A stretch of DNA of 22,392 nt, from assembly GCA_004000155.1 (NCBI GenBank), contig RCSS01000019.1:11974-34365 (forward strand), in the 5' to 3' direction. The translations under genes were made by a program, and so were the position numbers. The notes beneath the pieces are model-generated. The model did not search any database. It had not been told where the DNA came from and saw only the letters and a program-made list of their open reading frames with translations. Origin of the DNA: Tubulinosema ratisbonensis. Its lineage: Eukaryota; Microsporidia; Tubulinosematidae. Positions within the stretch are counted from its first letter, which is position 1, and the number at the start of each line of letters is the position of its first letter. Positions 9,761 to 20,107 of the stretch are shown here, piece after piece.

Positions 9761-10129
9761 AATATTAAAAAAGTATGTAAACAAACTATATAGTTTTATT
9801 TCTTAATTTATTACTAAAGTAAAATATTTGACGGTTAAAGTCTATTTAAATTCAGCGGGCACTGGTTGTACGAAGGTATAAAAATTTACCCCTCTTATTT
9901 TGAAATCCATTAAATTGATTAAATAAATTTTATGAAAGATTGATTAAGCATGAGATTAAAGAAAAACAAGACATATTAAGGTATATAATGCACAAAGACA
10001 TTAACCTGATGTTAATTATTTTAAATGTAAGAACAATATGAATAAGAAAACCCTTATTTTTGTTTTTCCTGTGACATTATACGGATAGAAAAATACATTT
10101 TTATGAAGTTTGTAACAACTATAGCTATA

Positions 10130-10660
10130 GTTAAGCAATTATACTTAATTCTTTACTTTATTCAAGAATTAACTTTTAAGCAAACAGGCAATTTCATTGG
10201 ATTAAATAAAAGCACAGTCCTAAATTTTAATAAAGATATAAGAAAATTAATTAGTAAAAAAAATACAAAATAATTATAAAATCAAAATTCAGAGAATAAA
10301 ATAAAAAAGCAAATAAATAGGACTCATTTTTCTGATTATAAATAACACAAAGGTAGTGCTAATGAAAAAAGATTAATTTTTGGGGGCTATTGATCTTTTT
10401 ACGAATAATTTGAGAATTTTTTATAAAAAAAAAGTTCTTACAATGAAAAAACAATTGAAAAAGATTCGAAAATCTATCCTAATAGGTAACTTAACATTTA
10501 CCATCCATATTTTTCAAATAATGCAAACATCTCCATAAAAGTGTAAATCACAACAAAAACTTTATTGATCCAGATACAAAAGCTAATACACAGCTGATTA
10601 AAGATGCTTTGTCCTCGTTAAAAAGGTTTTAAAGAGAAAAAAGCATAAAAAAGTATGATT
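10130..10660 (+). pseudogene. Decayed ISXO2-like (Merlin/IS1595-type) transposase
   Basis: Three separate patches match the order of this DDE transposase family. Positions 10130-10273 are open for 47 codons (LYLILYFIQELTFKQTGNF then IGLNKSTVLNFNKDIRK), the helix-turn-helix-like part. Around 10355-10390, SANEKRLIFGGY resembles the RWVFGGI strand. Positions 10540-10632 (SVNHNKNFIDPDTKANTQLI, then KDALSSLKRF) match the VNH..NFVDP.TGAHTQ.IE..W...K C-terminal signature. Stops and frameshifts separate them, so no functional protein can be made. Merlin elements are known in microsporidian genomes. The N-terminal zinc ribbon and the ends of the element are not clear. Confidence 0.75.
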
Positions 10661-11069
10661 TGTAATATATTTTTATGATATTTTTATTATTTCCCATTTA
10701 TTAAAGGTAAAATTAAAATAAATAGTCAAAATATTTAAAGAATAAATAAATATCTTCTAAAAAATTTATTGAATAAAAATGTGATTCTTTGGAAGGGAAA
10801 GTAAAATAAATTAATAATTTTTAATTATGATTTTTATTATAAAGAAGATATTTCTTATTCAAATGTCATTTTAAAAAATTTAATAAAAATTTGTTAAAAA
10901 TAAAAAAATCATATTTTTACCTAAAAAGGAGAAATTTTGCTTGACAAATAAAAAAATTTAGTAAATTAAAAGAAAAAAAGCAAATTTTTATTTTATTAAT
11001 AAATTATTTTCGTAAAGTTCTCAATAATGAACAAATTGTACACAAACAAAGAAAAAAGATTGTATTTTT

Positions 11070-11074
11070 TACCC
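11070..11074 (+). promoter_or_regulatory. CCC-type start-proximal motif
   Basis: TACCC abuts the ATG at 11075-11077. It selects the second in-frame ATG rather than the one at 11027. Confidence 0.6.
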
Positions 11075-12019
11075 ATGTTTTTATCTGAGATATTCTGTGT
11101 ATTTTTTATTATATTAGGATTGGTAATAGGAATGGTTATGTACTTCGTAATACACAAAAGAATAGTTAAAATGATTAGAATGAGGAGTGCACCCAAAGTC
11201 AGAGGATTGATAAGCTGTAATTTTAATTGTTTGTTCAACCCGGTGATACAAACTTTAGCTTCTTTAGATGATCTTTACTTTTATTTGGAGAAATCTGATT
11301 TGCCTGAAGACTCTTTAACAAAAGAAATATACAAATTGTTAAAAAGACTGAGAAAATCAGGCTCACCAATAAAGAATGAAGAATATTACGATGCGATCAT
11401 GTATAAATTAATAAAAAACAAGTATTTTGATTCTGAAAATCCTTCTTCTGCTGGTGATTTGATGTTAAGCATTGTTAAAATGTTATTTGACGAAGAAATA
11501 GCTAGATTAAACATATCATACAAAAATTTAGAAGATCTGACCTACGACAATTGCGAAATAATTTCAAAATCTTCATTTATTTGCAATTTGTTTGGGACCA
11601 TCGTTTTAGACAGAAATTTAAAAATATTTTTTTCACTTAATTATCAAAAATATAAAAGAATTACAAGTACCATTTACAAAATTAGAAAAAATCCATTTAA
11701 TTTTGAACTAGAACCACAATTCGTAACTTTTCTTAAACTTCCCAAATACATTTTAACTTCATTATCATATTCTTCATCAAAAGATATGTGTTTAAATAAT
11801 GTGATTTATACTCATTTAGGTTCATTATATTATGGTTTAAATTCTATCTGTTTAGAAACAATAAAAGATTCAGGGATATTAACTTGTATTTCTATTAACA
11901 GAAGAGAAAATGACAACTTTTATTGTTTTGATGACGATTTCATTTATCGAGTTGAAGGAAATGAATCCTTTAAATTGGATTATGAAATAACATTGGTTGT
12001 GTATGAATTGAATAAATAA
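11075..12019 (+). CDS. Transmembrane-anchored ubiquitin-specific protease homologue, His motif altered
   Basis: This encodes 314 residues from the start chosen by the adjoining TACCC; an upstream ATG at 11027 would add 16 residues. Residues 4-26 form an N-terminal membrane anchor, followed by basic residues. The USP fold follows: Cys box RGLISCNFNCLFNPVIQTLA (catalytic Cys about 52), the helix equivalent to DAHEFL..LL..LHEEL as AGDLMLSIVKMLFDEE near 126-141, LKLPKYILTSLSYSS near 220-234, and YCFDDDFIYRV near 283-293. At the His box, where USPs read SGHY, this protein reads SGIL (266-269), so the catalytic His is Ile. The CxxC zinc-finger cysteines are also not evident. An anchor directly before the Cys box resembles USP30 and yeast Ubp16 of the mitochondrial outer membrane, or Ubp1. 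It may bind ubiquitin without cleaving it. Family fairly secure; activity doubtful. Confidence 0.75.
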   Translation: MFLSEIFCVFFIILGLVIGMVMYFVIHKRIVKMIRMRSAPKVRGLISCNFNCLFNPVIQTLASLDDLYFYLEKSDLPEDSLTKEIYKLLKRLRKSGSPIKNEEYYDAIMYKLIKNKYFDSENPSSAGDLMLSIVKMLFDEEIARLNISYKNLEDLTYDNCEIISKSSFICNLFGTIVLDRNLKIFFSLNYQKYKRITSTIYKIRKNPFNFELEPQFVTFLKLPKYILTSLSYSSSKDMCLNNVIYTHLGSLYYGLNSICLETIKDSGILTCISINRRENDNFYCFDDDFIYRVEGNESFKLDYEITLVVYELNK

Positions 12020-13634
12020 AATAGAGTAATGTTGTGTTTAAATAATTTTAAGTTTAAATAATATTTTATTCTACGTATAATACTTAAAATTTGTAGAAAA
12101 AGTAATTTAATTTATACAAATAGGTATAAGAAAAAAATTCTATAATAAAAATATTAACAATTATTTGATTTTAATTCTAAGAAATAATGAATCACTACTT
12201 CAGGAAAGTTTATTATGAAAATAATTTTTTCGATCAGCAATCAAATACTAAATAATAGAAAACAAAATATTTTTTACAACCTAAAAAAATTAACACTTTA
12301 TTGATAATTGAATTAGAAAGCACTTGTTGTTTTATCTATACAAACCAAAAAATATGTTTTAAATATTAAATGATGTTAATTTTTGAGAAATTCAAATTAT
12401 TTATTTAATTGATGATAAAAAGGCACAGTTCTGATTATATTTTAAACTAGCCTAAAAATTTTATTGTAAAAAATTTAAGAAATGTAAAAAAGGAATGTTT
12501 TCATCACACAATCAAAATAAAAACACACTAAACATTATTAAGTAATATTTAAAAAATAAGCTTTTATTTATTTCTTATATGTTTACAAAATTTAATACAA
12601 AATATTCTTCTATGTTAAATTTTAATATCTTATTAATTATTGTTAAAAATAGGCAGCTTAGTCAGTAAAGATCAGTTATAAAATATAACTTTTGTTTTCA
12701 AAAATAAAAGGCATTATTTTTGCAAATACGCCATTGACATTAATTTTTAGTTCTTTAATAATCTAAAAAAAATAAAATAAAATTTATTGAAAAAAAGATA
12801 CTTTTTAAATTAATAAACAAACAATTAATTATAGTAATAACATTTACTTAAAGGAAAAGCAAAAAATATTAATTTAATGATATTCTTGTATAAAAAATAA
12901 GAATTTTAGGTAAAAAGACATTCTCTTATTAATTTTAATTAGATAAATTAAAATTAGTCATTCTATCAATAGAATTAAGTAATTTCTCACATTTAAATTT
13001 CAAATAATTTCTTAGACTATAATTTTTTTTAAAAATTATATAATCAGTTTGTAAATTTATAATAAAATCATACACAAATGAGAAATCAGAATTCCCACAT
13101 TCGGAATCTTATTTAAAAAAAATTTATTAATTCTAAAATTCTTAAATACAATTCACAATATTTGATTTATTACAACTAATTTTAGAATGCAATTTTTTTA
13201 ATCATTTTTTATTCTTTTTCTCCACGTAATTTTTTATAAGAAAGATGATTGAATTGCTAAATTATATTTTAGATCTAAATTAAAATTTAAAGATTGTACT
13301 AAGACTCTTTTAATTAAAAGTTAGTATATGTGTTAAGAAAATTTTTTTATAAATAGAGGTGTAGTAAAATATGATTGGTTGGTTTTACCGCCAAATATCC
13401 CTCCAAATTAAGATATAAATAGCAAACGAATTTAAAGGAGAGAGATGGCATTGAATAAATCATTAGTTGAAATATTTTTAAAAACTAACCAATTACCCAA
13501 CAAGAGGTAATTATTTATTGAGATTAATTTTACTTAAATAAAAACCTGTTTCAAAAATGTTTTAATTTAAATACTTTTTAATTATCCCTAAAAATAAGGT
13601 TTTTGTAAAATGAAAATATTTAAATGGCCTGTCT
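12020..13634. other. AT-rich intergenic region
   Basis: No convincing coding sequence or RNA gene. The only notable element is an inverted-repeat segment at 13373-13495 with higher GC content than its surroundings. Confidence 0.55.
13373..13495. repeat. Near-perfect inverted repeat bounding a 92-bp segment
   Basis: ATTGGTTGGTTTT on the left (from 13374) matches the reverse complement of AAAACTAACCAAT on the right (to about 13493) in 12 of 13 positions. The enclosed segment contains a TATAAATA-like string and short open stretches but no gene I recognise. It could be a miniature transposable element or the hairpin of an RNA. Confidence 0.4.
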
Positions 13635-14393
13635 TTATTCATCCCCTTGTTCATTTACGTTTAAAACAAACAGATTTGTTGCAAGCTTAGAAATACATTC
13701 ACAAACACCTTTTTGACATCTAAGCACAAATTCTTCCCCGGTAAAATTAACACCATTACAATCTACATCATTATCTTTCCATTTTCTGAATTGGTCAAGA
13801 TTAATAATAAATGATGGTAACTTATAAGTACATTCTTTTTGAAAATTTTTGATGATTGATTCAAGTAAACTTGAAATATCTTTATGTAAATTTTGTAACC
13901 CATCAGGTTGTTCTTTTATTTGGCTTGGTGTTTTAACTAAGATATGTAAAACTGGATTAAATCTAAATTTCGATACATAATATTTCCCATAAAATAATTC
14001 ACTTTGTGGAGGGGTTAGTAATGGGTTATCTAACCCATCAGACCATTTAATAAATTTTCTTAATTTTTTATCGTAAACATTGAAATGGTCAGTAAAATTA
14101 ATGAAAACAGGATAAGCATCAAATTGAACTTCTGAAAATTGATCAGAATAACTTTTTGATTCAAGAAATTATACATTTTCTTGGTTTCTTATTGTATCCA
14201 ACAGTGATTCTAAATCCTTTTCTAGCTGTTGAACTATGACAGGTTTTGTTTTTAATGTTGTTCCTCTGTTTCCTGATAAAATGCCACCATCTTTGTTGTG
14301 TTCGTTTATCCTTACAACTAAAAAGTAAGCTGGAATTGCTAAAAAACATAAACCAAGTATTCCTAACCAAATCCATTTGCTAAAAAAAATCAT
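13635..14393 (-). pseudogene. Membrane-anchored protein with an in-frame TAA at codon 75
   Basis: The ATG at 14393 is directly preceded by TACCC. Residues 7-28 (WIWLGILGLCFLAIPAYFLV) form a single membrane anchor; a short linker and a coiled-coil-like piece (QQLEKDLESLLDTI) follow. TAA at 14171-14169 ends this 74-residue frame, yet the same frame continues for 177 more codons to a stop at 13637-13635 with clear coding character (FYGKYYVSKFRFNPVLHILV; FVLRCQKGVCECISKL). The second part contains no Met, so it cannot be an ATG-initiated gene. No GT-AG pair that I tried removes the stop in frame. Possible explanations are a sequencing error, a recent null mutation or readthrough. Several Cys in the C-terminal part suggest an extracytosolic domain. 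The family is not recognised. Confidence 0.7.
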
Positions 14394-14398
14394 GGGTA
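14394..14398 (-). promoter_or_regulatory. CCC-type start-proximal motif
   Basis: TACCC on the minus strand abuts the ATG at 14393, as at 11075, and supports this start. Confidence 0.6.
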
Positions 14399-16056
14399 AT
14401 AAATTTTAATTTAAAAATTAATTTTATTTTTAGGAAAATAAAAAAATTTCATTTTTGATCAAAAATGTTTTAAAGGACATTATTTAAGATTTTTCTTATT
14501 TTAATGATAAATAAAGTAAAGTTCTTTTTTTAGAGGCAAATTTACTAAAATAAAAAATATTAAAAATAATGAGATTTTTAAATGTTTATAAAAGTAATAA
14601 TATTAACAAAGATTAGTGCGACAATCATATATAGGCACCTGAAGTAATAATAGAAAGTAATTATACCTTATCATTAAAGTATGTACGGTCACACATCAAA
14701 AAAACAATTATCTTTTAGTTTTATTAAATTTTTCTAAATCTTGATTTATCATTGATTATTTGTATCTTTAGATTCAATAAAATCAGCCTATTATCCAATA
14801 ATTGTAGTATAAGTTTGTTTTTTATTATTATTCCAGATAAAAATAATATTAATTTAAAAATTCGATCATATTGTATTCGAAAAAAATACTAAGATTAAAT
14901 ATTAAATTTTTTTGTAACTAATTTAGCAGGTGAAAAATTTAAACACAATCTAAACTTTTCTATGTATTTAAACAAGTTATTTTTTTACTCTTACAGTTAT
15001 AATTTATTGATTTAGTAAAACTAATTATCATATTTAAAACAAAAAACATACTTGTTCAGAAAAAGAGTTACTATAAATATCATATAAGATTAATTCTTTT
15101 TCTAAAAATATTTAGAAATCTTAAATTTTATAAAACTTCTATGGTTTGAAATTTTAAAAACACTAGCAAATTTAGCATTTTAAAATTGTCATCAGATTTA
15201 AAAAAATATAATTAATTTATAACAAACTTATTTCTATTAAATAAATTAATTCAAAAGAAAATACTTATCCTATTTTTGTTTATATTTAAGTATATTAATA
15301 AAACTTGTTTCCTTTTTCTGATATTAAGATGGTATCACTTTATTTTATCTTACATTTAATATTTAAATTTTTTAATCAATATGATTAAATACTTTTTATT
15401 TATCAATGTAAAATATCAGACTCGCAAATTATAAAAAAAATTGAATATTAAATTTAGTAATAAAAAAAGTATTAAATATGTTTATTATTAAGTTATCATA
15501 ATGTAGCGTTTATAAATAGCTATTTAAGTAAAAAAATAGCACAAAAATATTCAATAAAATGCTAGTTTATTTTATTAACTTTTTTAGATATTCAATTTAA
15601 ATTTATAAAGATAAGAATTAAAATAATTTTTTGATTTATAAATTAGTTGTCTAAAAAAATCAGAAAATAATTTTTATTAAAGATTGTGCATTAATTAAGA
15701 TTTCTACAAAAATTAAAAAATTTTTAAAATCTATTTGCATAGCAAAATTTCTTGATTAACATATTTTACTTTTTTTAATTTCTTCGTATGCACTTTTAAA
15801 ACAACTAATCTTTTTAAGTTAAAATAGATCAATTTATAATAGTTTACATCAAATTCAAATATATTGGTTTTTAATAATTTCATATACCTAGAAATTTGAA
15901 AAAGATAAGAAAAATACTAATAATTCTTATCAAAAAAAGATAAAACACCAAATATTGGCAAAAATTTAAGCACCAAGCGCTAAAAAAATATTTGATTTTT
16001 TAAATTCAAGAACAATGATCATAAACATTAAATTTTAAAAAAATCTGATATTTTAT
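14399..16056. other. AT-rich intergenic region
   Basis: I see no gene, RNA or repeat in it that I can support. A slightly GC-richer patch lies at about 14610-14700. Confidence 0.55.
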
Positions 16057-17994
16057 TTATTTAACGATAAATGTTTTTTCAATTTCTTCGTTTAATTTTT
16101 GAATGTTTTCTTTTAGTAAATTTCTAATATCTTCATTGTAATATTTTTTACTGGGTTGAAAAAAAGGACAATATTTGTTATGGAAACAAAAGACTTCCGA
16201 GCTTTCAGAGTTTTTTAATAACATCAACCCCTTTTTTATTGAAAGTAAAATCTTATAACAGTAATCTTGTTTATTTTTTTCATTACAGGGTACCTTTTTT
16301 TCATCAACAAAAATGTTTTCATCTATAAATTTTGCTAAACATTCATTAATATGAGTAAATTCATCAAACCTAAATTGCCGAAGTATAAAAGGATATTTCA
16401 TTCTCAAAAAGCTCAAAAATGTTTTAAATAATAGCACTTTTGACAATCTCGGATTTTCTAATGTATTACAAGCAAAAAACGAAATATAAGCTTTCATTTC
16501 AAATATAAAAGAATTAAAAAATTTAGATTCAGTAAAAATAAAATCATTTTTGTCTTTTTGATCGATAAAACCTTTTTTCAAATATAATTTTAGCACTTGT
16601 ATTTTAAATACAAAGTAAGAAAAAAATAAATGATATCTTTTTGTGCTTTTTTGGAAGAATTTTTTTTGTACTATTAATCTGATAATAGATTTCAGTTCAG
16701 GAAATATTAATAGCATTATTTTATTCTTTTCATGTGTAAGTAAATTAACCAACCAAACAACTAAACGGTTTTGCATTTGTAATGGTTCTTTTATATGAAA
16801 TTTTCTGGTATATGTCTCAAAATATTCGCCGATGGACTTATAAATTAAGTCTTTTATTTTATTTGTATATCCTAAATATAATTCATTAAATTCTTTTACG
16901 ATTGTTTCAAAAACAGGGTCATCAATAAAATCACTGCTTGAATAAGATTCTAATTCAAGTTTACTATCAGCTTCAGATGTTAATGATCTTGTATAAGCAT
17001 TAAAAAAATATAACTCAAAAATGGATATTATTTTTGAGATCATATTCTCATCTTCTACAGTTTTACCTGCTTTGAAAAATAACCCAATATCTAAAAGATC
17101 TTTTGTGAGATATCTAAATATTGGGTTAAATCGTATAAAAGAAGTTTTTTCTAATGAATCAATCTCTCTAAAAAAATATACATAATCAATACCATCAAAG
17201 AAAATGTTGGTGTTTCTGCTTAGGATATAATTACCACTAAAAGTAAATCGAGTTTTTGTAGTTATCTTAAGAAGAAACATATTCCAAATAAGTATTGGTG
17301 GTTCACTAACTAAACCCAAAATTAAACTAGAAAGGTTGTGATTTTCTTCTGAATGGATATTTGTCTCGCCGTTTAGTACGCATTCATAAATACAACTTAG
17401 CTCAATTTTTACTGAACTGCCAAAGTTATATTTTTCTAAAAAAATTTTGAAAGCTTGAACCGATGAATGTTTAATATCACCTAAGGAGTCGTATTTCGCT
17501 TGAAATGTATCTACTTTTGGAGCTGAATTAGGATTAGTTAACTCAACATTTCTTAAGCAAGGATTTACTAAAGATGTGCTTTCATTTTGCTTATCTTCTT
17601 GTGTAGGAACTGCTTTATAAATTGAAAGATTGTTGTTAGTATTTGTGATTGAAAAAACAAGAGGATCAACTTTTTCAATTGATTCGCATTGCAAAGAAGC
17701 AAGTCTATCATCTTCTTGCTTAAACTCAATCAATTTTTTAATTAAATCAAGTTTCTCTGGTGATTTTATCTGTTCAATATTTTCAATTATGTATCTCTTT
17801 ACATTTTGTAAAGCAACTGGGTTCAGTTGATTATCATGTGACATAAAAAAATATGTTTTGCTATTTTGATCTTGCAAACCTTTGCAAACGCGTTTTACAA
17901 CAGCAGTATCTAATATTGTTGGCAAAGTATCAGAGTTTCTTTTTGAACAAACTATTATTGAAGCAATAATTAAACATATGAAGCTATTGTTCAT
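16057..17994 (-). CDS. Predicted secreted protein of unknown family (645 residues)
   Basis: The frame has ATGs at 18003 and 17994. I choose 17994 because CCCTTA abuts it and because the protein then begins MNNSFICLIIASIIVCSKRN, a typical cleavable signal peptide. No second strong membrane segment is seen, so a secreted or secretory-pathway product is likely. The N-terminal third is mixed (a Lys/Glu-rich helical stretch near residues 65-105), the middle is beta-rich, and the C-terminal half is helical with many Lys/Phe and several Cys (near residues 560-620). A patch reading SFIRFNPIFRYL resembles KFRFNPVLHIL in the 13635-14393 protein; this may be a shared domain or chance. It could be a host-exposed factor of a parasite, but nothing in the sequence proves that. 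I do not recognise the family. Confidence 0.85.
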   Translation of the reverse strand: MNNSFICLIIASIIVCSKRNSDTLPTILDTAVVKRVCKGLQDQNSKTYFFMSHDNQLNPVALQNVKRYIIENIEQIKSPEKLDLIKKLIEFKQEDDRLASLQCESIEKVDPLVFSITNTNNNLSIYKAVPTQEDKQNESTSLVNPCLRNVELTNPNSAPKVDTFQAKYDSLGDIKHSSVQAFKIFLEKYNFGSSVKIELSCIYECVLNGETNIHSEENHNLSSLILGLVSEPPILIWNMFLLKITTKTRFTFSGNYILSRNTNIFFDGIDYVYFFREIDSLEKTSFIRFNPIFRYLTKDLLDIGLFFKAGKTVEDENMISKIISIFELYFFNAYTRSLTSEADSKLELESYSSSDFIDDPVFETIVKEFNELYLGYTNKIKDLIYKSIGEYFETYTRKFHIKEPLQMQNRLVVWLVNLLTHEKNKIMLLIFPELKSIIRLIVQKKFFQKSTKRYHLFFSYFVFKIQVLKLYLKKGFIDQKDKNDFIFTESKFFNSFIFEMKAYISFFACNTLENPRLSKVLLFKTFLSFLRMKYPFILRQFRFDEFTHINECLAKFIDENIFVDEKKVPCNEKNKQDYCYKILLSIKKGLMLLKNSESSEVFCFHNKYCPFFQPSKKYYNEDIRNLLKENIQKLNEEIEKTFIVK

Positions 17995-18000
17995 TAAGGG
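17995..18000 (-). promoter_or_regulatory. CCC-type start-proximal motif
   Basis: CCCTTA on the minus strand abuts the ATG at 17994, the same hexamer as before the 2525 start. It lies inside the longer frame that begins at 18003. Confidence 0.55.
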
Positions 18001-18003
18001 CAT

Positions 18004-18885
18004 ATAAATTTTTAAACATAAATTTTATTCTTATCACGAGCTTTGATAACATTTCTGAAATAAAAAATTTTTTTAACATTTTAAATGCCATTCTATTATT
18101 TTTATAATATTTGATAACTTATTATAAAATTTTAAAAGGTTGATTTCTTAAAAATATTAATTTTCACATAAAAAAATAGATTTGATTAAATTATATATAT
18201 TTACAAATAAAAATTTAAACATTCTTATGGGAATAAAACATCATCAAAATGTTGCATGAAGAAAATTTAAATTCCTCTTTACATATTAGAAACAGTGCTT
18301 TTATTTAAATATAATTTTTTTGAATTTCAATTTGGTTTTATTATTAATTAAAAATACATTGATTTATATAAATATTTAATATAAAAAAATTACTCTTGGA
18401 TCTGCAAAATTTTAATAATCTCGATTTTTTAAAGCAAATAAAAAAAAGTTTTTTTGAAACAAAAAACTACTTTCGTAAAAACATGGAATAGTTTGGAAAT
18501 ATTTATTCATTTTCACTGAATGTTAATTTTAAAAAATTAATAACCACATAAAATACCTTGAATCTCTGTAAAAAAACTATAAACAATAAAAATAAAGATC
18601 ATCGTAATAAATCTAATTTTTATTTTTGGAGATTTGTTTATCTAATAAAAGATCTAAATTATTATCTTTAAATTTTCATTCAGATGGCAGTAGTCAAATA
18701 TTTACCCCATTTATTTGATAAAAATCAAAAAATAAAAATTCATGAAATTAAAAAAAATCATTAAAATAAAATTAAAAACTAAAATTAAGATCTGAATTAA
18801 AATATAATTATTTTAAGTTTTATGACACACAGATTTTATATTTTTTGGAAAAGACATGGATTTTATAAATTATAGAATATGAGGA
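18004..18885. other. AT-rich intergenic region
   Basis: No supportable gene or RNA. AT content is very high until about 18860, where composition becomes more even at the edge of a transposon relic. Confidence 0.5.
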
Positions 18886-18889
18886 TAAA

Positions 18890-19600
18890 GCAATATTTTT
18901 TTGCACAGGATCACAGTCTACTCAAGAGTCTTTTTGTATATTGAGAAAAAAAGACACCTATAAGACTCAATTAAAAGAGAAATAATAATGGATTTAATTT
19001 GAAGCATTTAAAAACTCGCACAACAAAGTATTTATAAGAAAAAAATTTTTTTAAGGTTCTAATCTTAGAAATCTACAAACCCTTTCTTTATATATCATTT
19101 TGACATAAGCAGACTTTGATTAAGTTATTAAATAAAAGTGTAGTGTTACGAGAAATGAAACCATTGCAGACAGGCTATCTTATTGCAAAGAAATTTATGA
19201 TACATCCTTCTTAAATATCCAGCAATAACAGGTGGAAAAGTAGAATATTAGAAGTTTACGAGATGATGTTAGTCCGTCAAATTAACTGAGAGTTTACAGA
19301 AGTCTACAATGAATTTGAAGTAAATACACTGTGATGAAAAAGATTGGTCTTGTGTATGTTGTTCTAGATTTTGACAAGTAATCAATATTTTTAACTTAGA
19401 GGAATTAATATCGGGATTTATTATATATTCTGAAGTATCTCGGATTTACACTGCTGTAAATTTAGGTTATACACATTGTAATAACCTCTGGATCCACAAA
19501 CTCTTGCATGATTAATTATGTAGAGAGCAACTGCAGAAAAAAATCCACATAAAGTCAGATATTGAAGATATAAGTTAAAATGCTTGCACATATAGGAAAG
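18890..19600 (+). pseudogene. Decayed ISXO2-like (Merlin/IS1595-type) transposase, plus strand
   Basis: The frame from 19001 to about 19230 gives, with several stops, NSHNKVFIRKKFF-stop-GSNLRNLQ (like SIRKGSFF..SNL.L) and then NETIADRLSYCKEIYDTSFL (like TI.DW..FCRE). Further on, 19408-19476 reads ISGFIIYSEVSRIYTAVNLG followed by YTH, the family's PGT.I.SD.WRAY..L..GYTH motif containing the second catalytic acid (here Glu). The following stretch LLHD-stop-LCREQLQKKI sits where NFVDP..GAHTN.IE..W is expected and is badly eroded. Many stops and frame changes show it is dead. The zinc-ribbon region upstream (18890-19000) is only guessed. Confidence 0.7.
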
Positions 19601-19882
19601 CTTCTGAATAGATAATTCTTTAGTTTTGATTAATTAATGCTTTCAACTGTCTTAAGAAAGTCTAATTTACTGAGTATTATTTGTCTAGTTTTATTGTGAT
19701 TGGTTTTAGTTTGGAGGGCTAAATATCATGATATATGATTTTTTATTCAATATAATTTTTATTGTAATATGTTTTTTTAGATTATTAAATAATTACAACT
19801 TATCAGATGCTGTACTTTTTACAAATATTTTTTGATTAATTTTTAATTTATTTTCCTTAACTAAATTGGCCGAAATTTTAAG

Positions 19883-19891
19883 GTGCCCCTT
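19883..19891. repeat. GTGCCCCTT, possible transposon end
   Basis: GTGCCCCTT here is the exact reverse complement of AAGGGGCAC at 21723-21731. Such GC-rich 9-mers are rare in this sequence. The pair would enclose the minus-strand transposase relic and RBX1. Weak evidence for terminal inverted repeats. Confidence 0.2.
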
Positions 19892-20107
19892 CACAGATGA
19901 GTAAGGTAGAGTAGTATCATTTTATATGTTTTTGATTATTTATTTGCTAATCCAAAAATAAATCGGTAACCCGTGTTTCGCCCCATAGGGTTAGAAAAAT
20001 AAAATAATAATTTAAAAAATTAAAATAATAAAATTGTGAAATTTATAATAAATAAAAATCATATAATTTATTCAAACAAAAAATTTATTTAAATCATTAA
20101 TGATAAA

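Noticed and set aside
10996..11238. Minus-strand 80-codon open frame
   Set aside because: Antisense to the start of the USP-like gene; no independent support.
14126..14177. Intron removing the in-frame TAA (GTATAA to TTTTCAG)
   Set aside because: The candidate is 43 bases long and would shift the frame into early stops; no other GT-AG pair I tried keeps the frame.
14161..14376. Alternative minus frame over the membrane-anchor gene
   Set aside because: The other frame has the CCC motif, a proper membrane segment and a long continuation past the TAA.
18555..18575. U6 snRNA ACAGAGA box on the minus strand
   Set aside because: The downstream bases do not follow the U6 consensus and no U6 stem-loop is present.
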